DNA of 64,000 nt from Rotaria sordida (taxonomy: Eukaryota > Rotifera > Eurotatoria > Philodinida > Philodinidae). The stretch spans positions 1 through 64,000 of the forward strand of contig CAJNOL010000069.1 in assembly GCA_905250125.1 (NCBI GenBank), given 5' to 3'. The notes under the pieces were generated by a model that saw only the letters and a program-made list of their open reading frames with translations, had not been told where the DNA came from and did no database searches. Made by a program: the position numbers and the translations under genes. Position 1 is the first letter of the stretch, and every line of letters starts with the position of its first letter. Of this stretch, positions 14,401-26,105 are shown in pieces.

Positions 14401-16102
14401 TAGCTTTTGAGTCAAGACTATATGTATTACTTAAGCCTTAATGAAGTATGAATACACTGAAAAGAGTTCGTCCCTTTAGCTTATTGCTGGTAATATACCG
14501 CACTTTTACGATGTTTTTTAGTTGATGCTGTGGTTCCTCTCAGAAACATGAGGAAAACTGATTTTCAAATTTCGATTTGAATCTTTGCATAGAGACAGGC
14601 CTTAACAAAAATAGTTTATTGTGAAAGTTTTACATCATTTCGTTGTTCCTATCCTAAGATATAGCTATGGTTAAAGCTTGTCTTTTACACTGCTCATATA
14701 TACCAGCAGGTTTGATGTTTTTATTTCAGACAAGGTGCAAATCAAAAGATCGAAAACAATTACAATACACTAGTCTCATTAGTGTCTGTCTCTATGCAAA
14801 GTTTCAAATCGAGATTCGCAAAATAAATTTTCGTAGTGTTCCCGTTATGGCAAGGTTTTCATAGAAAAATCAGAAAGAAGAAATCTTTATTTGAACTTCT
14901 GACCATAAATAGGTATATCTTGAAAGTTTCAGTCAAAATAGATAGTTCTTTCTTGATGTATTGAATATTGAAGAAATATTGGCTTTATGACGTTTTTTGG
15001 TGGCATATAATTTTTTTTTTTGTTTTTTGAATATTCAATATTTCGAGAAGAAACTATCCATTTTGATTGAAACTTACAAGATATACCTATTTATGGTCAG
15101 AAGTTCAGGTGAAAATTCTTTCTTTTTGATTTTGCTATGAATATCTAGCCATGAGTCGAAAATTCAATAGCACGCTCATAAATTCATAAGGAAGACATCT
15201 GCAGAAAAATTCTTTTAGACTTTTTCTAATCTCACTGAGTTCTACTTATACTTCGATTGTTGATGAACAGTTTAATATATTCCCTCGTAAGCTAGGCTTA
15301 ATATATATATATATAAATCGAGTTCATATATTTATTTTTAGGTATATCTCAATTAACACTTGACGAAGAACCTGAAGAATATGAATCTGTTTCGGATCAC
15401 ACAAGTACTGATCATCGTAGTGGAGATTCATTATTAGTTACACCACGACAAAATACTGTAACAACATTTGGTTTTGTCGATAAAAATAATACTCCACTTC
15501 AATCACCTTCTCATTCTTTAATTACTGATACACATAACTCAGGTGAGATACATACAAGAAAAAAAGCTCAAATCAATTAATATTTTATTATTTTGCACAA
15601 TATGTCCCATGCACTATCTGTATTATATCTAGTTATGTTAATGAAAAATTCTCATTGTCGACATTTTTCATGCTTGGATCCGACGATAATATGCAGCAAT
15701 AATGATGAGAATACTTTAAAAACGTCTTCATCACCTGTTGAAGTTTAATTATATTATAATTATTGTTATTATTATCATTCAATATTAGCCAAATGTCAAC
15801 GGTGGTGCTGCAAAAAATATTATTTTCTCTATTCATTTTTCCTTCTCTCACTTTGTGTCACAAATATGTTTTTTTTTGCAATAAAAAAAATCTCAATGCT
15901 TTTTTTTTTGTAGTCAAATATATTCTCATAATTATTATTTGTTTCAGGTTATGCTGGTGTTAAATCATTTTCAACATCAAAAAATAGTAATGAAACTCGA
16001 CAATCAGTTGATATACCTAATAAATTACGTTCCAGTAGAGAATCATTTCAACATGCGATGACAAATCCATTACCACAAGAATATTTTGTTGATGTTATGT
16101 AA
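11442..16102 (+). CDS. DVL: Dishevelled
   Basis: Dishevelled relays Wnt signals from Frizzled receptors in the cytoplasm. Ten exons: 11442-12061, 12113-12215, 12284-12356, 12431-12524, 12591-12719, 13235-13494, 13568-13702, 13763-13933, 15342-15542 and 15948-16102. They total 1941 bases, or 646 residues. An N-terminal DIX domain (about 22-100, [13 protein letters not shown]) is followed by poly-Gly and His tracts, then a PDZ domain (about 255-345, [11 protein letters not shown] and [20 protein letters not shown]), then a DEP domain (about 445-525, [14 protein letters not shown]). The protein ends in FVDVM, the conserved Dishevelled C-terminus that can dock to its own PDZ. Length is near the usual 600-750. 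It is the first gene of a tight plus-strand run. Exon 2 has a tandem TAGTAG acceptor. Intron 8 (1.4 kb) is filled by inverted repeats. Confidence 0.95.
14372..15291. repeat. Inverted-repeat element in DVL intron 8
   Basis: The clearest part is a hairpin with arms of about 115 bases at 14867-14981 and 15021-15134, which match in reverse complement through the shared block CTGACCATAAATAGGTATAT. A second reverse-complement pair lies at 14566-14604 and 14784-14822 (around TCTTTGCATAGAGACAG). The whole is bracketed by CTTACGAGGGA at 14372 and its reverse complement at 15281. No transposase is present. This is probably a foldback or miniature DNA-transposon insertion, perhaps composite. Confidence 0.65.
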
Positions 16103-16250
16103 TTTATCAGATAAATTTTGTTTGGGTTGTTGTTTTACTGTATACAATTTTCATTGTAGTATTAGAAATATACATTTATTTTGATTTTTGACACTTGTTT
16201 TTCACCGAAAATAAAATATTAGCTGTTTTTTTTTTGGTTTGTTTCTATAG

Positions 16251-16802
16251 ATGTTTAGTACAAGAAATTCATTACAACGTCGAACAGGTCGTTTTGGTGT
16301 TGGACGTTTTGAATATTTAAAACAATTATTAAATGAATATGAACATTCATTAACAAATAATGAAAATAAACTTCAATTACTTGCAAATTTTGCTAATTTT
16401 TCTTATGATCCAATAAATTATAATTATTTACGAGAATTAAATATAATTGATTTATTTCTTGATTGTTTACAAATGCATACAGATAATGATGATTTTGTAC
16501 ATTTTGCATTAGCTGGTTTATGTAATATGAGTACAGATAAAAAAAATAGTCAATTAATTATTGAAAAAAATCCATCAATATTAATTTGTTTAATAAAATG
16601 TTTTTTTTCAAATCGATTAGATATTGTTATGAATTCAATGGTAATATTAATGTTTTTATGTGATCATAATGAACAAATTAAAAATGAATTATTACAACGA
16701 AATGAAATACGTCAATGTTTAGAGAAATATTCACAATCCAAAGATATTAGATTATCAAACATGGCAAAATTATTTTTACAAGATTATTTTTTAATAAATT
16801 AA
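16251..16802 (+). CDS. ARMC7: Armadillo repeat-containing protein 7
   Basis: A single-exon gene of 183 residues. It aligns by eye along its length with vertebrate ARMC7 (about 198 residues): GRFEYLKQLL near the start, then LANFANFSYDPINYNYLREL, IDLFLDCL, HFALAGLCNMSTDKKN and a C-terminal IRLSNMAKLFLQDY. The helices form armadillo repeats. In vertebrates ARMC7 is found with spliceosomal proteins, so a nuclear role in splicing is possible, but nothing here tests it. The ATG follows directly on a pyrimidine-rich TTTCTATAG, 148 bases after the Dishevelled stop. That looks like a trans-splice acceptor and suggests co-transcription. Confidence 0.85.
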   Translation: MFSTRNSLQRRTGRFGVGRFEYLKQLLNEYEHSLTNNENKLQLLANFANFSYDPINYNYLRELNIIDLFLDCLQMHTDNDDFVHFALAGLCNMSTDKKNSQLIIEKNPSILICLIKCFFSNRLDIVMNSMVILMFLCDHNEQIKNELLQRNEIRQCLEKYSQSKDIRLSNMAKLFLQDYFLIN

Positions 16803-17019
16803 AGACAATAAAAAGTGGATGATCGTGTTTTTCTACCGGTGAAAATTGATCTGATAAATATAATTTTGTATATTTTGATATTGGTTGAAACAAAAAAGAA
16901 AAACAAATTTCATGTAATGAATAGACGTACAAATAAATTGTTTTGTTTTTTTTAATTAATTAATTTATAAATTTTTATTTATTCTACATCTCATTTAATA
17001 TGCTCTCTTATCTTCAGAT

Positions 17020-17427
17020 ATGGATGATATATTTGATGAAACCGGTGATGATCTCACAGTAGCTCGACATGATACTCAATTAATTGAAACAAATCGTTTT
17101 AAAGATGGTTTTCGTGAAGGATGGGAATCAAGTGAACAAGATGCATTTGAAAATGGTTTTATTCGTGGTTATTCTCTTATAGCATCACTTGTATATGATT
17201 ATAATTTTGAAAAAGAACGTTTATATTTACAAAATCCTTCAAATTCATTATTAAAAAGAGAATTTCAACAATTTGATATTGAATTTCAATCAACTATAGC
17301 TCAATTAAAAATTCCTGATGAACTTAATGAAGAACAACAAATTGAAACTATAAAACGATTAAGAATGCAATTTGATGAACTTCTTTTAAAAATAAAATTT
17401 CAATTAATATCAATTAAATCTGTATAA
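17020..17427 (+). CDS. YAE1: YAE1-like protein (deca-GX3 domain)
   Basis: 135 residues in one exon. The N-terminal DDIFDETGDDLTVARHD resembles the start of human YAE1. It is followed by a glycine-spaced helix (FKDGFREGW, then FENGFIRGYSL), a version of the deca-GX3 motif of the Yae1/Lto1 family. Yae1 and Lto1 form an adaptor that brings the ABC protein Rli1/ABCE1 to the cytosolic iron-sulfur targeting complex. LTO1 is the alternative assignment because it shares the motif, but the N-terminus favours YAE1. The ATG is preceded by CTCTTATCTTCAGAT, a good acceptor-like site. The stop lies only 32 bases before the next ATG. Confidence 0.75.
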   Translation: MDDIFDETGDDLTVARHDTQLIETNRFKDGFREGWESSEQDAFENGFIRGYSLIASLVYDYNFEKERLYLQNPSNSLLKREFQQFDIEFQSTIAQLKIPDELNEEQQIETIKRLRMQFDELLLKIKFQLISIKSV

Positions 17428-17459
17428 TGTTTTCTATCGTTTTGTTTTCTTGATTTTAG

Positions 17460-20046
17460 ATGTCTACTCATCTTTTCTTTCTCTATTTTTTAATCATTCC
17501 AACTCTTGTTTACAGTCAATGTTATTCAACATCATCTCGAACATGGATATGTAATGGTTATTATAGATCAAATAATTTGACTTATCAAACAATTTTAAAT
17601 AATCAACAATTAGAAAATTTCTTTTTAACTAATTATAAAACAGCAATATTTCGAATAGATAATTATCCATTAACATTACGTTTATTAAATGCAAGTGGAA
17701 ATCAATTTCAATCAATAATAATAACATCAAAAAATCGTTATAAATCAAAACTTCGTCAATTAATACTTCAATCAAATAATATTGAACAATTTAATATTGA
17801 TACAATTGTTTTACCGTATTCATTAGAAAAAATTTCTTTAGCAAATAATAAATTAAAAATTATTGATGCACGTCTTTTTTCTCATTTAAAAAATTTAATT
17901 GCAATTGATCTGACAAATAATCAATTAAAACGTATTTTACCAGATTTATTATTAAATAGATATATTAAATTAGACAATAATCCACTCGATTGTCAATGTA
18001 CTTCAGAAACATATAGAATTATGTGTGAAAAAGCAACAAATATTAAACGAACGACAGTAAGTCGGAAGAAAGAAAAAATCTAAACAAGATCAACTTCAGA
18101 CTATTATCGGAAGTCGATCTCGATAAGAGATGAATGACAGTTCACACATATTTATACCCATGGGTCAGTGTTTTATTCAGTGTGGAATTAAGGAGACGGC
18201 GTCCCTCCAAAGATCGAGTTGACCCTCCCCAAGTTTGTGATTCTGATATTAGATACTATGTGTCTGTACTTTCAATAATAAGTGTTCACCCTCCCGAAAT
18301 TTTGAATTACGTTTCCGGAAGAAAAACATCTGGATAAAACACTGTCAGGAATATTAGAGAATATTTTACTAAAACTCTAGTTTATAGAAGGATATTTAGG
18401 GAAACATTCATATTGAGGAATTTTTCGTACATGAATAGATTTCGTCAGTTTTTGGTTATCTTAAAATTTTCAGTTGAAAATCAATGCTTTCTTTCATCTA
18501 ATAAATCTCCTCAATACTTTTTTTTTTTTTGTTAATAATATGAAATTCATTATTTTCTATTTTATGTTTTTCGTATCAAGCAAAATAATTTATTTAGATT
18601 GAAAGTAATAATTGTATGGCACCATATTATCATCCTCCTGCATATGATCCATTAATACCATCATATTTTCGTTTTTCAACATTGATTCTTATCTGTCCAA
18701 TTAGTGCTCAACCACCACCTGTAATTATCTGGTCAACACCATTTGGTAATCTAACATCAATTAATTCAACTAATATTGATTTATTACCATCAAATAATAA
18801 TGATGAACCAATTTATGTCACATTAATAGCTTTAGCGGGTCCATTAACAGCTCGTACACTACATACATTACATGCATTTAATGAAAGTCGGTTATCTGTA
18901 ACACAAGCACGTGCTGCTTTACAACATCGTATATCATGTTCTGGTATAAATATGCTTGGTACATATTCATATGAATTTAATTTTGATATTGTAACTTCTG
19001 TACAAAGTCATGCTTTATGGCACATTATTTATACAATGAGTTTTGGATTTTTTATGGCACTTGTTGCTGGTGCATTATGTGTTACATTAAAACGTACATA
19101 TTATAATTGTGATAATATAACAACTCCACCAATTTATCCAACAATGACACCAAATAGTGCTGCACGTACACCACCAAATTTTGAACTTAATCAATGGTTA
19201 TCATTAGCAGCAGCTAATATTAGTGGGACACTTGAACAAGTACGTGATAAACTTCGATTAGGTGTTCAACAAGTTAGTGAACATATGGGACAAACAATGG
19301 GTCGTGCTACAGAATTATTTACTTATGGTGTACAACATGCCGGTGGAACTATTCGACAAGCTGCTGAAACGTAAGTTACTATCATAGTTTTTAAAAAAAA
19401 TCAAAAAAGAAATTTTTTTTATTTATTTAAAATTTTAAGTTCTGCTGCATATCTTCATTCATTTCGTGAAACAAGTCAACATCGTTTAAATACTATGCGT
19501 GTACAAACATTATCATCATTACGTAATCCAGGTAATTTAATGCGTGCTGGTATGAATATGCTTACAACACAAGTGAATTCTTTACGTGATTATTGTGGCG
19601 TTACAACCGGTCATCCACTTCCATCAAATTATGCAATTCAACAACAACAACTTCGTGATTTACGATATTCACCAGGACCAATGTCAAATTTGCGTCATAA
19701 TCAAGTATCAACTATAATTGAAGAAGATGAATCTATTGTTGAATCAACATCATTAATAACAGTAATGTATCGTACACCTTATGTTGGACATACATCAACA
19801 ATAGTATCAAGTAATGCATCAGGTATTGGTCAACTTGATACAGCTGATAATTCAGTATTATTAGCACTTAATAATTTTAATCCATTATCAACAAATAATA
19901 TAATAGATAATGATAATTTAATAGCTCGAGGACAAATGAGTGCAGGTATTGGAACATTTCATGGTCATATACATGATGCTGACGATGATCTTATTAATGA
20001 ACCAGAACGATTAACTATCTATGGTGCACAACGCCCAGCTTGTTAA
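17460..20046 (+). CDS. LRR-Ig single-pass membrane protein
   Basis: Three exons (17460-18056, 18598-19370, 19440-20046) give 658 residues. A signal peptide (about 1-19, LFFLYFLIIPTLVYSQ) precedes four or so leucine-rich repeats (LRQLILQSNNIEQF, LEKISLANNKLKII, LIAIDLTNNQLKRI). An LRR C-terminal cap follows (NPLDCQC), whose last cysteine comes from exon 2. Then come an Ig-like fold (C232, W244, C313), one membrane span (about 342-363) and a cytoplasmic tail of about 290 residues without a known domain. The architecture recalls Kekkon, LRIG and nematode IGLR proteins, which act as receptor regulators or adhesion proteins, but I cannot name an orthologue. The ATG sits right after TTGATTTTTAG, 32 bases behind the YAE1 stop, strong evidence for an operon-like arrangement. 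The exon 1 donor is ACA/GTAAGT. Confidence 0.8.
18166..18344. repeat. Possible MITE in the LRR-Ig intron
   Basis: A 179-base block within intron 1 bounded by 15-base inverted repeats (CAGTGTTTTATTCAG at 18166-18180 and the reverse complement, one mismatch, at 18330-18344). The inside is richer in G and C than its surroundings. No target-site duplication is evident, so the element call is tentative. Confidence 0.45.
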
Positions 20047-20409
20047 AAAAAACCAAAGAAAAGCATTTATTTATGGATCTCTTTTTTTATGCTGTCAGAT
20101 TTTTCAAAGAAAAATATAAATCTAACGCAAATCTTTTGTTTTATTCTTGCTATTACAGTCACGCTTATGCAGTCACGAACGTCTGACATTGAAACATCTA
20201 TTGTCTTGAAACATATATATATGTATATATCGCACAGTGATTAAAGCTTTGAGTCGCGTGTTCTTTTGCTTTTAACCTATTTTTAATTTTTGCTTGTATA
20301 TAATAATATATTTGCTAAATAAAGAAAGACAAAAAAAAAACAATTATTTACATATTTTTTAAATCATCTTTCCGTTTTTTTTTCTTTCATTTTCAAATAT
20401 TTTAGTATA

Positions 20410-23278
20410 ATGAATGTTATTGATAATGTACGTCGTGCTTTTCGTTCAAAATATTCATTTGATATACAATCGACATGGTTACAACCATGTCTTGCTTGGT
20501 TACGTGATCAATTTCAAATAACAGAATTAACTAATAATTATACACTTGAAAAAATCTATACTCAATGGCTTCATACAGATATTGCTCTTATTGCTGATGC
20601 ATGTTGTTTACCAAATGATTTAGATTTAAATGCAAAAAAAATTCAATTAAGTGGAAAATATGCATTACAAGTAACTAATTTCAAATTTTTTCTTTTATCT
20701 ATCGAGGAAATTAATTATAACAAATGTATCGAAAGTTTTTTGTTTTAGACAAAATGTTCTTTCAGTTTTCTACTGATTAAAAGAATCAACGGAAAGTATT
20801 AAACATTTGGTTAGAATTAGAATTTTGTGCTCTTGTTGAAACTATGTTCAGAATCTTTGTGAAACTCATAGGTTGGGAGTTATGAGCAAATCTTTGAAAC
20901 ACCTGAAAATAAAGTCTAATTGTTTTTTTATTCTTAATTAAATATCCAGGATAGAAATGACATTTATCCTAAATACATCAATAGAACGAGCAAATATTTC
21001 TCTTCAAAAAAAAAATATTCTGATCATCTGTTTTCTATTAGATGTTTATCAATCATGAAAAGTAATGGGATATGAACAAACCTTGAGATTTGTGCATGAC
21101 AAGAAAAAGAATAAAAGTTCGATTTGAGTTCATAATTTCTTGATTTTCAAACTTACAAGGTGAACTCGATTGTTTCTGGCTGATAGCTGCAAGACCTTCA
21201 GTTCTTAGCTGACTTTATAGAAGACAGGCTCGACCTTTATACTATGCAAAAAATCAGCAATAGAACGTGTGTAATAAGGGTCATCATTGTAGAGGAAGAA
21301 ATCTATTATCCAGATGTTGATTCCAAAAAAAACTCAAAACAGAGGATTAAACGAAGAAAGCAGCATTTTTACGAAAGTAGCGGAAGAAATCATTGACTAA
21401 CAGTATGAAATCAATTTCCAATAGTATGCAGTTGTATTCTTCATCCTCGTCAAAACTTTATTTTCAGACCTTTCAAAGATTTCTTTACTCATAAGACTTG
21501 ATCTATGAGTTTCATAAAAATTCTAAACATAGTTTCAAAAAGAGCATAAAATTCTAATTCTAACCAAACGTTTAATATTTTCTACCGATTCCTTTAATCA
21601 GTAGAAAAAACGAAGAAACATTTTGTTCAAAATCTTTCGACGCATCCGTTATTATACACAAAAAAGGAAACCGTGAACATTTAGTGATTATGAGTTTTCT
21701 TCTACGTTGCATTTCATTGATTTGACTTGTTGTCCTCGTAAATATTAATTTCTATTTCTCATTATAGATCAATAGTATATTATGTATATCTGAATCATAC
21801 TATAGTCAAGTATTAGATATACATGGTGATCAAAATGAAAATGAACGAATTGATACAGATATAACTGAAACTCAGCAATGGAAAGTGAGTGAGTGTTTTT
21901 TTTCTGATTTGTTTATTTAAATCAATAAAAAATAAAATTTTCTATTATAAATTCTTTAGCCACCACCAACTAAACGTGCTCTCTATTTGGAATTAACTGA
22001 TGGTAAAACAATTCTTCGTGGATTAGAATATGAAACAATTAGTGGTCTTGATCGAGATTCAACATTACCGGGTGCAAAAGTATTCATATTCTTCTTAACA
22101 ATTTAATTTTTCATGATTACTTAATTTCTTCATAGATTCTTGTAACTGGTCCAATACTTTTTCGTCGAGGAATGTTACTTTTAACACCTAAAAATACAAA
22201 AATACTTGGTGGTTATGTTGAAAGTTTACTTGATAAAAATACTTCTATTGAAACAGCATTAACTTCATTGTTAGTTTAATTAATTTTTATACATAAAAGA
22301 CAAATATCGTCGATGAATCTTTTTTTCTTTTACATAGATCAAAAACAGCATCAAAATTAGATGAAAGCCGAATGCGATTTAATCGATTAAATATTAAAGT
22401 TCATCCACCGATTGTTTCTAATGATTCAACAAATAGAATAACTGATAGACAAACAAATCAAGATGTTAGTTTAAATAATTATCAATCTATTCAAATTTTT
22501 TTTTCTAATTATTTAGAATTTTCATGACGATGAAGATGAAATGGATGAATTCATTCGACAAGCATATGCTGATGGTATGCTTAATGATGATAGTCATGTA
22601 GCTCCAGAATCTATTGATTATAATCCTCCTCCTCCTTCATCATACAATACTATTCAACCATCTACTACTACTACTAATCGAATTCCAACACCAATTGATC
22701 AACCAGAAGAAGTGATTTTAATTTCGGATGATGATGATGATAATTACTTACTACAAACACATATTCCTCCAACAGAATCATCATTATCTGATAATCAAAT
22801 ATCTGATGTTTCTTCTTTTGCACCTCCATCATCACCACCACCACCACCGGTACGACCTTCAATTCCTAAAGTATCTTTACCTTATACATATTTATCTCTT
22901 ATTCGTCATCAAATATCTCAATCGAATAGAAATTATCAAGATTTTATAATAAAAGGATGTTTTTCATCATTAGTTACAAATCCACGTGTAATTAAAAATG
23001 AATTTGATTTACTAGCTTATGTTAATGATGGTAGTGATTGTTTACTTGTTCGATTAGCATCTGATCTTCTAGCTCATCGTATTGGTATAACTGTGTTAGA
23101 ATTAATCATAAAACGAAAAGAATGTAAAAATGATATAGATAAACAAAAATTTCAAACAGATTTTAATGAACGTTTAAAAAAATTTGGTCATGGTATGGGA
23201 CAGATAAATGCCATAATGACAATAAGATTCTTTTCTAATAATGAAAAACCAATGGTGATTAACATTGATGAAAGCTAG
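20410..23278 (+). CDS. RMI1: RecQ-mediated genome instability protein 1
   Basis: RMI1 is the OB-fold subunit of the BLM-TOP3A-RMI complex that dissolves double Holliday junctions. Six exons (20410-20670, 21768-21884, 21960-22079, 22136-22269, 22338-22464, 22517-23278) give 506 residues. The N-terminal helical region contains WLQPCLAWLRDQF. The OB1 domain has KYALQ/INSIL, LELTDGKTILRGLEYE, PGAKILVTG, FRRGMLLLTPKNTKILGG and YVESLL, matching animal RMI1. A disordered acidic and proline-rich middle follows. A C-terminal OB2-like region (about 360-500, LPYTYLSLI through MGQINAIMTIRFF) matches the C-terminal domain that contacts RMI2. At 506 residues it is shorter than human RMI1 (625), mostly in the linker. 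An acceptor-like TTTTAG lies just before the start. Confidence 0.9.
20729..21641. repeat. Inverted-repeat element in RMI1 intron 1
   Basis: Arms of roughly 185 bases at 20729-20916 and 21455-21641 match in reverse complement, for instance TTAGAATTAGAATTTTGTGC on the left against its counterpart near 21545. The central 540 bases are not palindromic and hold no open frame I recognise. It occupies most of the 1.1 kb intron. Probably a non-autonomous foldback or DNA-transposon derivative. Confidence 0.7.
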
Positions 23279-24532
23279 TCAGATATTATTTCTTTTTAAA
23301 TCAATATATATATATTTTTCTTTTTTCTTTTCTTGTATATTAAACTGTTTATTGAACATATGGATAGAATAGTGAAATAAAGATTTCTATCTTTTTTGTT
23401 CTTATTTCAGATGATGATCGACGAATTATCATCGTTTTCGAAGACAACATAAAGTTGTCATGTAAGTTAAAAAATCAATATGATGTCTTCGATAAAATGG
23501 AATATCGTTCTAGATGACTTTTGTGTAAATCTAAATAGGTTTCGAAAATAATGCATGAAATCAGCATGTGCTTAAGAAAAAACTAATGCGATTATCTTCA
23601 AGTTACAGCTTTGTATGAACATCAAAACAAGATCTTGATTAAACTAAAAATAAAAAGACAAGGACTATTGTCGTGCCATGTTCTATCCTTGATAAACAAG
23701 CAAAATTAATTGATATATTTTAATGAAACACGATCCAAAAGGAATGTTGAAGTGTAGAAGTCAAAATTGGAATCCTCTTCGCATCACAGATCCGAGTGGA
23801 AAACAGCACGAACTTCAGCCTTGAAGTCTGCTGGTTCCTTCTCTCACAGTCCGTATACCAATAACATCTCGTTATAAAAAATGAACTACTTCCTTATTGT
23901 ATTTTTTGAGGATTAAGTAAAAGGATAGTGAAGAAATGCATCTAAAAATAGATAGAATAAAACAATCTCTCTATAATTAGCTATCATAGCTATATTGTGT
24001 TTTACATTTTAATCCTATACAGATTATGCTAATAACTTTTTGATAGAGAGCTTTCAGAACTGATATTCAATAGATTTTAAATTGTATTTTTTTCTTGCTT
24101 TGATCGATAAATTTATTATGGCACTCAAACATATAAATCTTGCAATAAAGAGAAAATGTTTCACTATGTTGAAATAAAAGATAACTCGTATTTATATATT
24201 TTACCATTTCAATTTAAAAAGTTTTAGCAAGTTAAAAACTAATAATCAAACTATCTGTGACAAAAAAGGTCTTTTGATATAAGGACGATCATGTCTCACA
24301 AAGAATGAGTCATAAGCAGAAACCTTTGCTTTTTTTATCTTATCTTATCAAGATCTGTTTATTGTTTTACTACAAAACTGTAAATGATGAGATAATTGAA
24401 GTAATTGTTTGATTTTATTTACAAAATCAACAACCGAAATTTAGAATATTATTTTTATCTTATATTCATTTAGTAGCAAAAAAAAATACAATTGAAAATC
24501 AATTTGTAGATAATCAATATTTTTATTACCGT
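23279..24532. other. Intergenic region RMI1 to NAA60
   Basis: About 1.25 kb without a supported gene. It breaks the tight spacing seen upstream, so the run from DVL to RMI1 may end here and a new promoter may lie in this stretch. An AATAAA lies near 23377, soon after the RMI1 stop. Confidence 0.45.
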
Positions 24533-25389
24533 ATGCAAACATCATTACTATCACTTCAATCAATAACAGTCAATTTGGATTCACCATATAAAATATCCAC
24601 TGAACAACTTCATGTATTACAAACAAGTAATATTTCCATATCATTTCGATTTTTACGACCTGGAGATCAATCAGAAGTAAAATCTCTTTGTTGTGATTGG
24701 TTTCCTATTGAATATCCTGATCTATGGTATGATGATATTGTACATGATACAAGATATTTTGCTTTAGCTGCATGTGAAAAAAATACACAACGAATAGTAG
24801 GTTTAGTTGTTGCTGATATACTTCCATTAGGTAGTTGTAATCGTGAAGATCAACAAATTTTACATAAATCATTTCCATTAACAACACCTGTTTGTTATAT
24901 ACTAATATTAGGTGTTGAAAAAGAATATCGACGACAAGGTTTAGCTGGTATTTTATTACAACAATTATTAAATACATTATATGAACGTGCAACATGTAAA
25001 GCTGTTTATTTACATGTTTTATATTCAAATAGACAAGCTATTAAATTTTATCAATCAAAACAATTTCAATATCGTGTACATTTACCCCATTATTATTGTA
25101 TAAAAGGTGACAATTTCGATGGTTATTGTTTTGCTCTTTATATCAATGGTATATATTGAATTTTCTTGTCTTTCTTTTTTTAAATTATAATATAAAATTT
25201 TCTTTTTATTTAGGTGGTCATCCACCATTTACTCTAAGTGATTTCTTTTCCAATTGGTGGACCTATTTAACAGGAACAAGTCCTTGTCGTTTACTTCAAA
25301 CATTAGGGCATTTTGTTGCAAATAGGTTTATATTTACAGATAATCATCAACGTACTTCATCTTATAAGCAAATATCACGAATTATTTGA
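24533..25389 (+). CDS. NAA60: N-alpha-acetyltransferase 60
   Basis: NAA60 (NatF) acetylates N-termini of transmembrane proteins from the cytosolic face of the Golgi. Two exons, 24533-25148 and 25214-25389, give 263 residues. The GNAT fold shows LCCDWFPIEYPDLWY, the acetyl-CoA loop YRRQGLAG (about 132-139), Y122 in VCYILILGV and the histidine in KAVYLHVL. The last two correspond to the catalytic Tyr97 and His138 of the human enzyme. The family signature LYINGGHPP spans the splice junction. The C-terminal tail after it corresponds to the part that holds the human protein on Golgi membranes. The first 35 residues have no counterpart in the human protein, so a later start is possible, although no in-frame ATG lies between residue 1 and the domain. 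Confidence 0.9.
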
Positions 25390-25653
25390 TCTCCATGACA
25401 TATATATACATGTATACTCGACTTATTTTTCGTCCAAATAATGTAATACGAAATAATTGGCAACAGAAAAGAATATTAAACAAAAGCGTTCTGTTTTTCT
25501 TTTCTTTTGTATCTTTTTTCTTCTTACAGTGATTAAAATTCATTTTCGTTTTATTTCTATAAAATCTATAGTAGACTATTTTATGAAAAAACAAAAACAA
25601 TTCTTGCATTTTATTCAATAGAATTCTCATTCCAGATTGATTAAAACAATGAA

Positions 25654-26096
25654 ATGCCATTGGTTCAGGTCAGGAAATAATAAGAAATGCTTACGGTTGA
25701 TTCGCTGCTATTAATTAAAAATAAAAAAAAGATCTAGATGAGGACATATTTTTCTTTAAGGTCGTAATACTTTATTTTGGCCGTCTTCGAGAACTCATTG
25801 GTACATCAAGTGAAAAAATAGATTTTGATTCTTCGATTTCCTATACACAACAAACTATTCTTGATCATATTGTTCAATATCATCCAATGTAAAGAAAAAT
25901 AAAAAAAAAGAAATAATAACTTTTTTCTCTTTTTCTTTACATGACTTATTATTTTCTAATGTTTAGTTTAAAATCTTTTTTGAATACAAATTCTTTTCGA
26001 TTGGCTGTTAATCAACAATATCTACTTGAGACTGATTTAGTTCGATTTAGTGAGCAAAGTGAAATAGCACTTCTTCCACCATTTGGTGGCGGTTAA
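25654..26096 (+). CDS. MOCS2A: Molybdopterin synthase small subunit (MOCS2A)
   Basis: A MoaD-type ubiquitin-fold sulfur carrier that donates sulfur from its C-terminal glycine thiocarboxylate to make molybdopterin. Exons 25654-25668, 25761-25888 and 25967-26096 give 90 residues. The five-codon first exon is chosen because MPLVQ joined to VVILYFGRLREL mirrors the start of human MOCS2A. The end, LLPPFGGG, supplies the required terminal Gly-Gly. Only nine bases separate its stop from the MOCS2B start and no splice acceptor lies between them, so both subunits are read from one mRNA as in mammals. An upstream ATG at 25649, in another frame, runs nine codons across the junction and overlaps the start. 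Confidence 0.82.
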
Positions 26097-26105
26097 AACA
26101 ACACA

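Noticed and set aside
18134..18337. 67-codon plus-strand frame between the LRR and Ig parts
   Set aside because: It lies in the intron and largely inside the MITE-like block. The LRR cap is completed instead by joining 18056 to 18598.
22674..22949. Short open frames on both strands in the last RMI1 exon
   Set aside because: They overlap the well-supported RMI1 frame in other frames and consist of low-complexity His, Val and Met runs.
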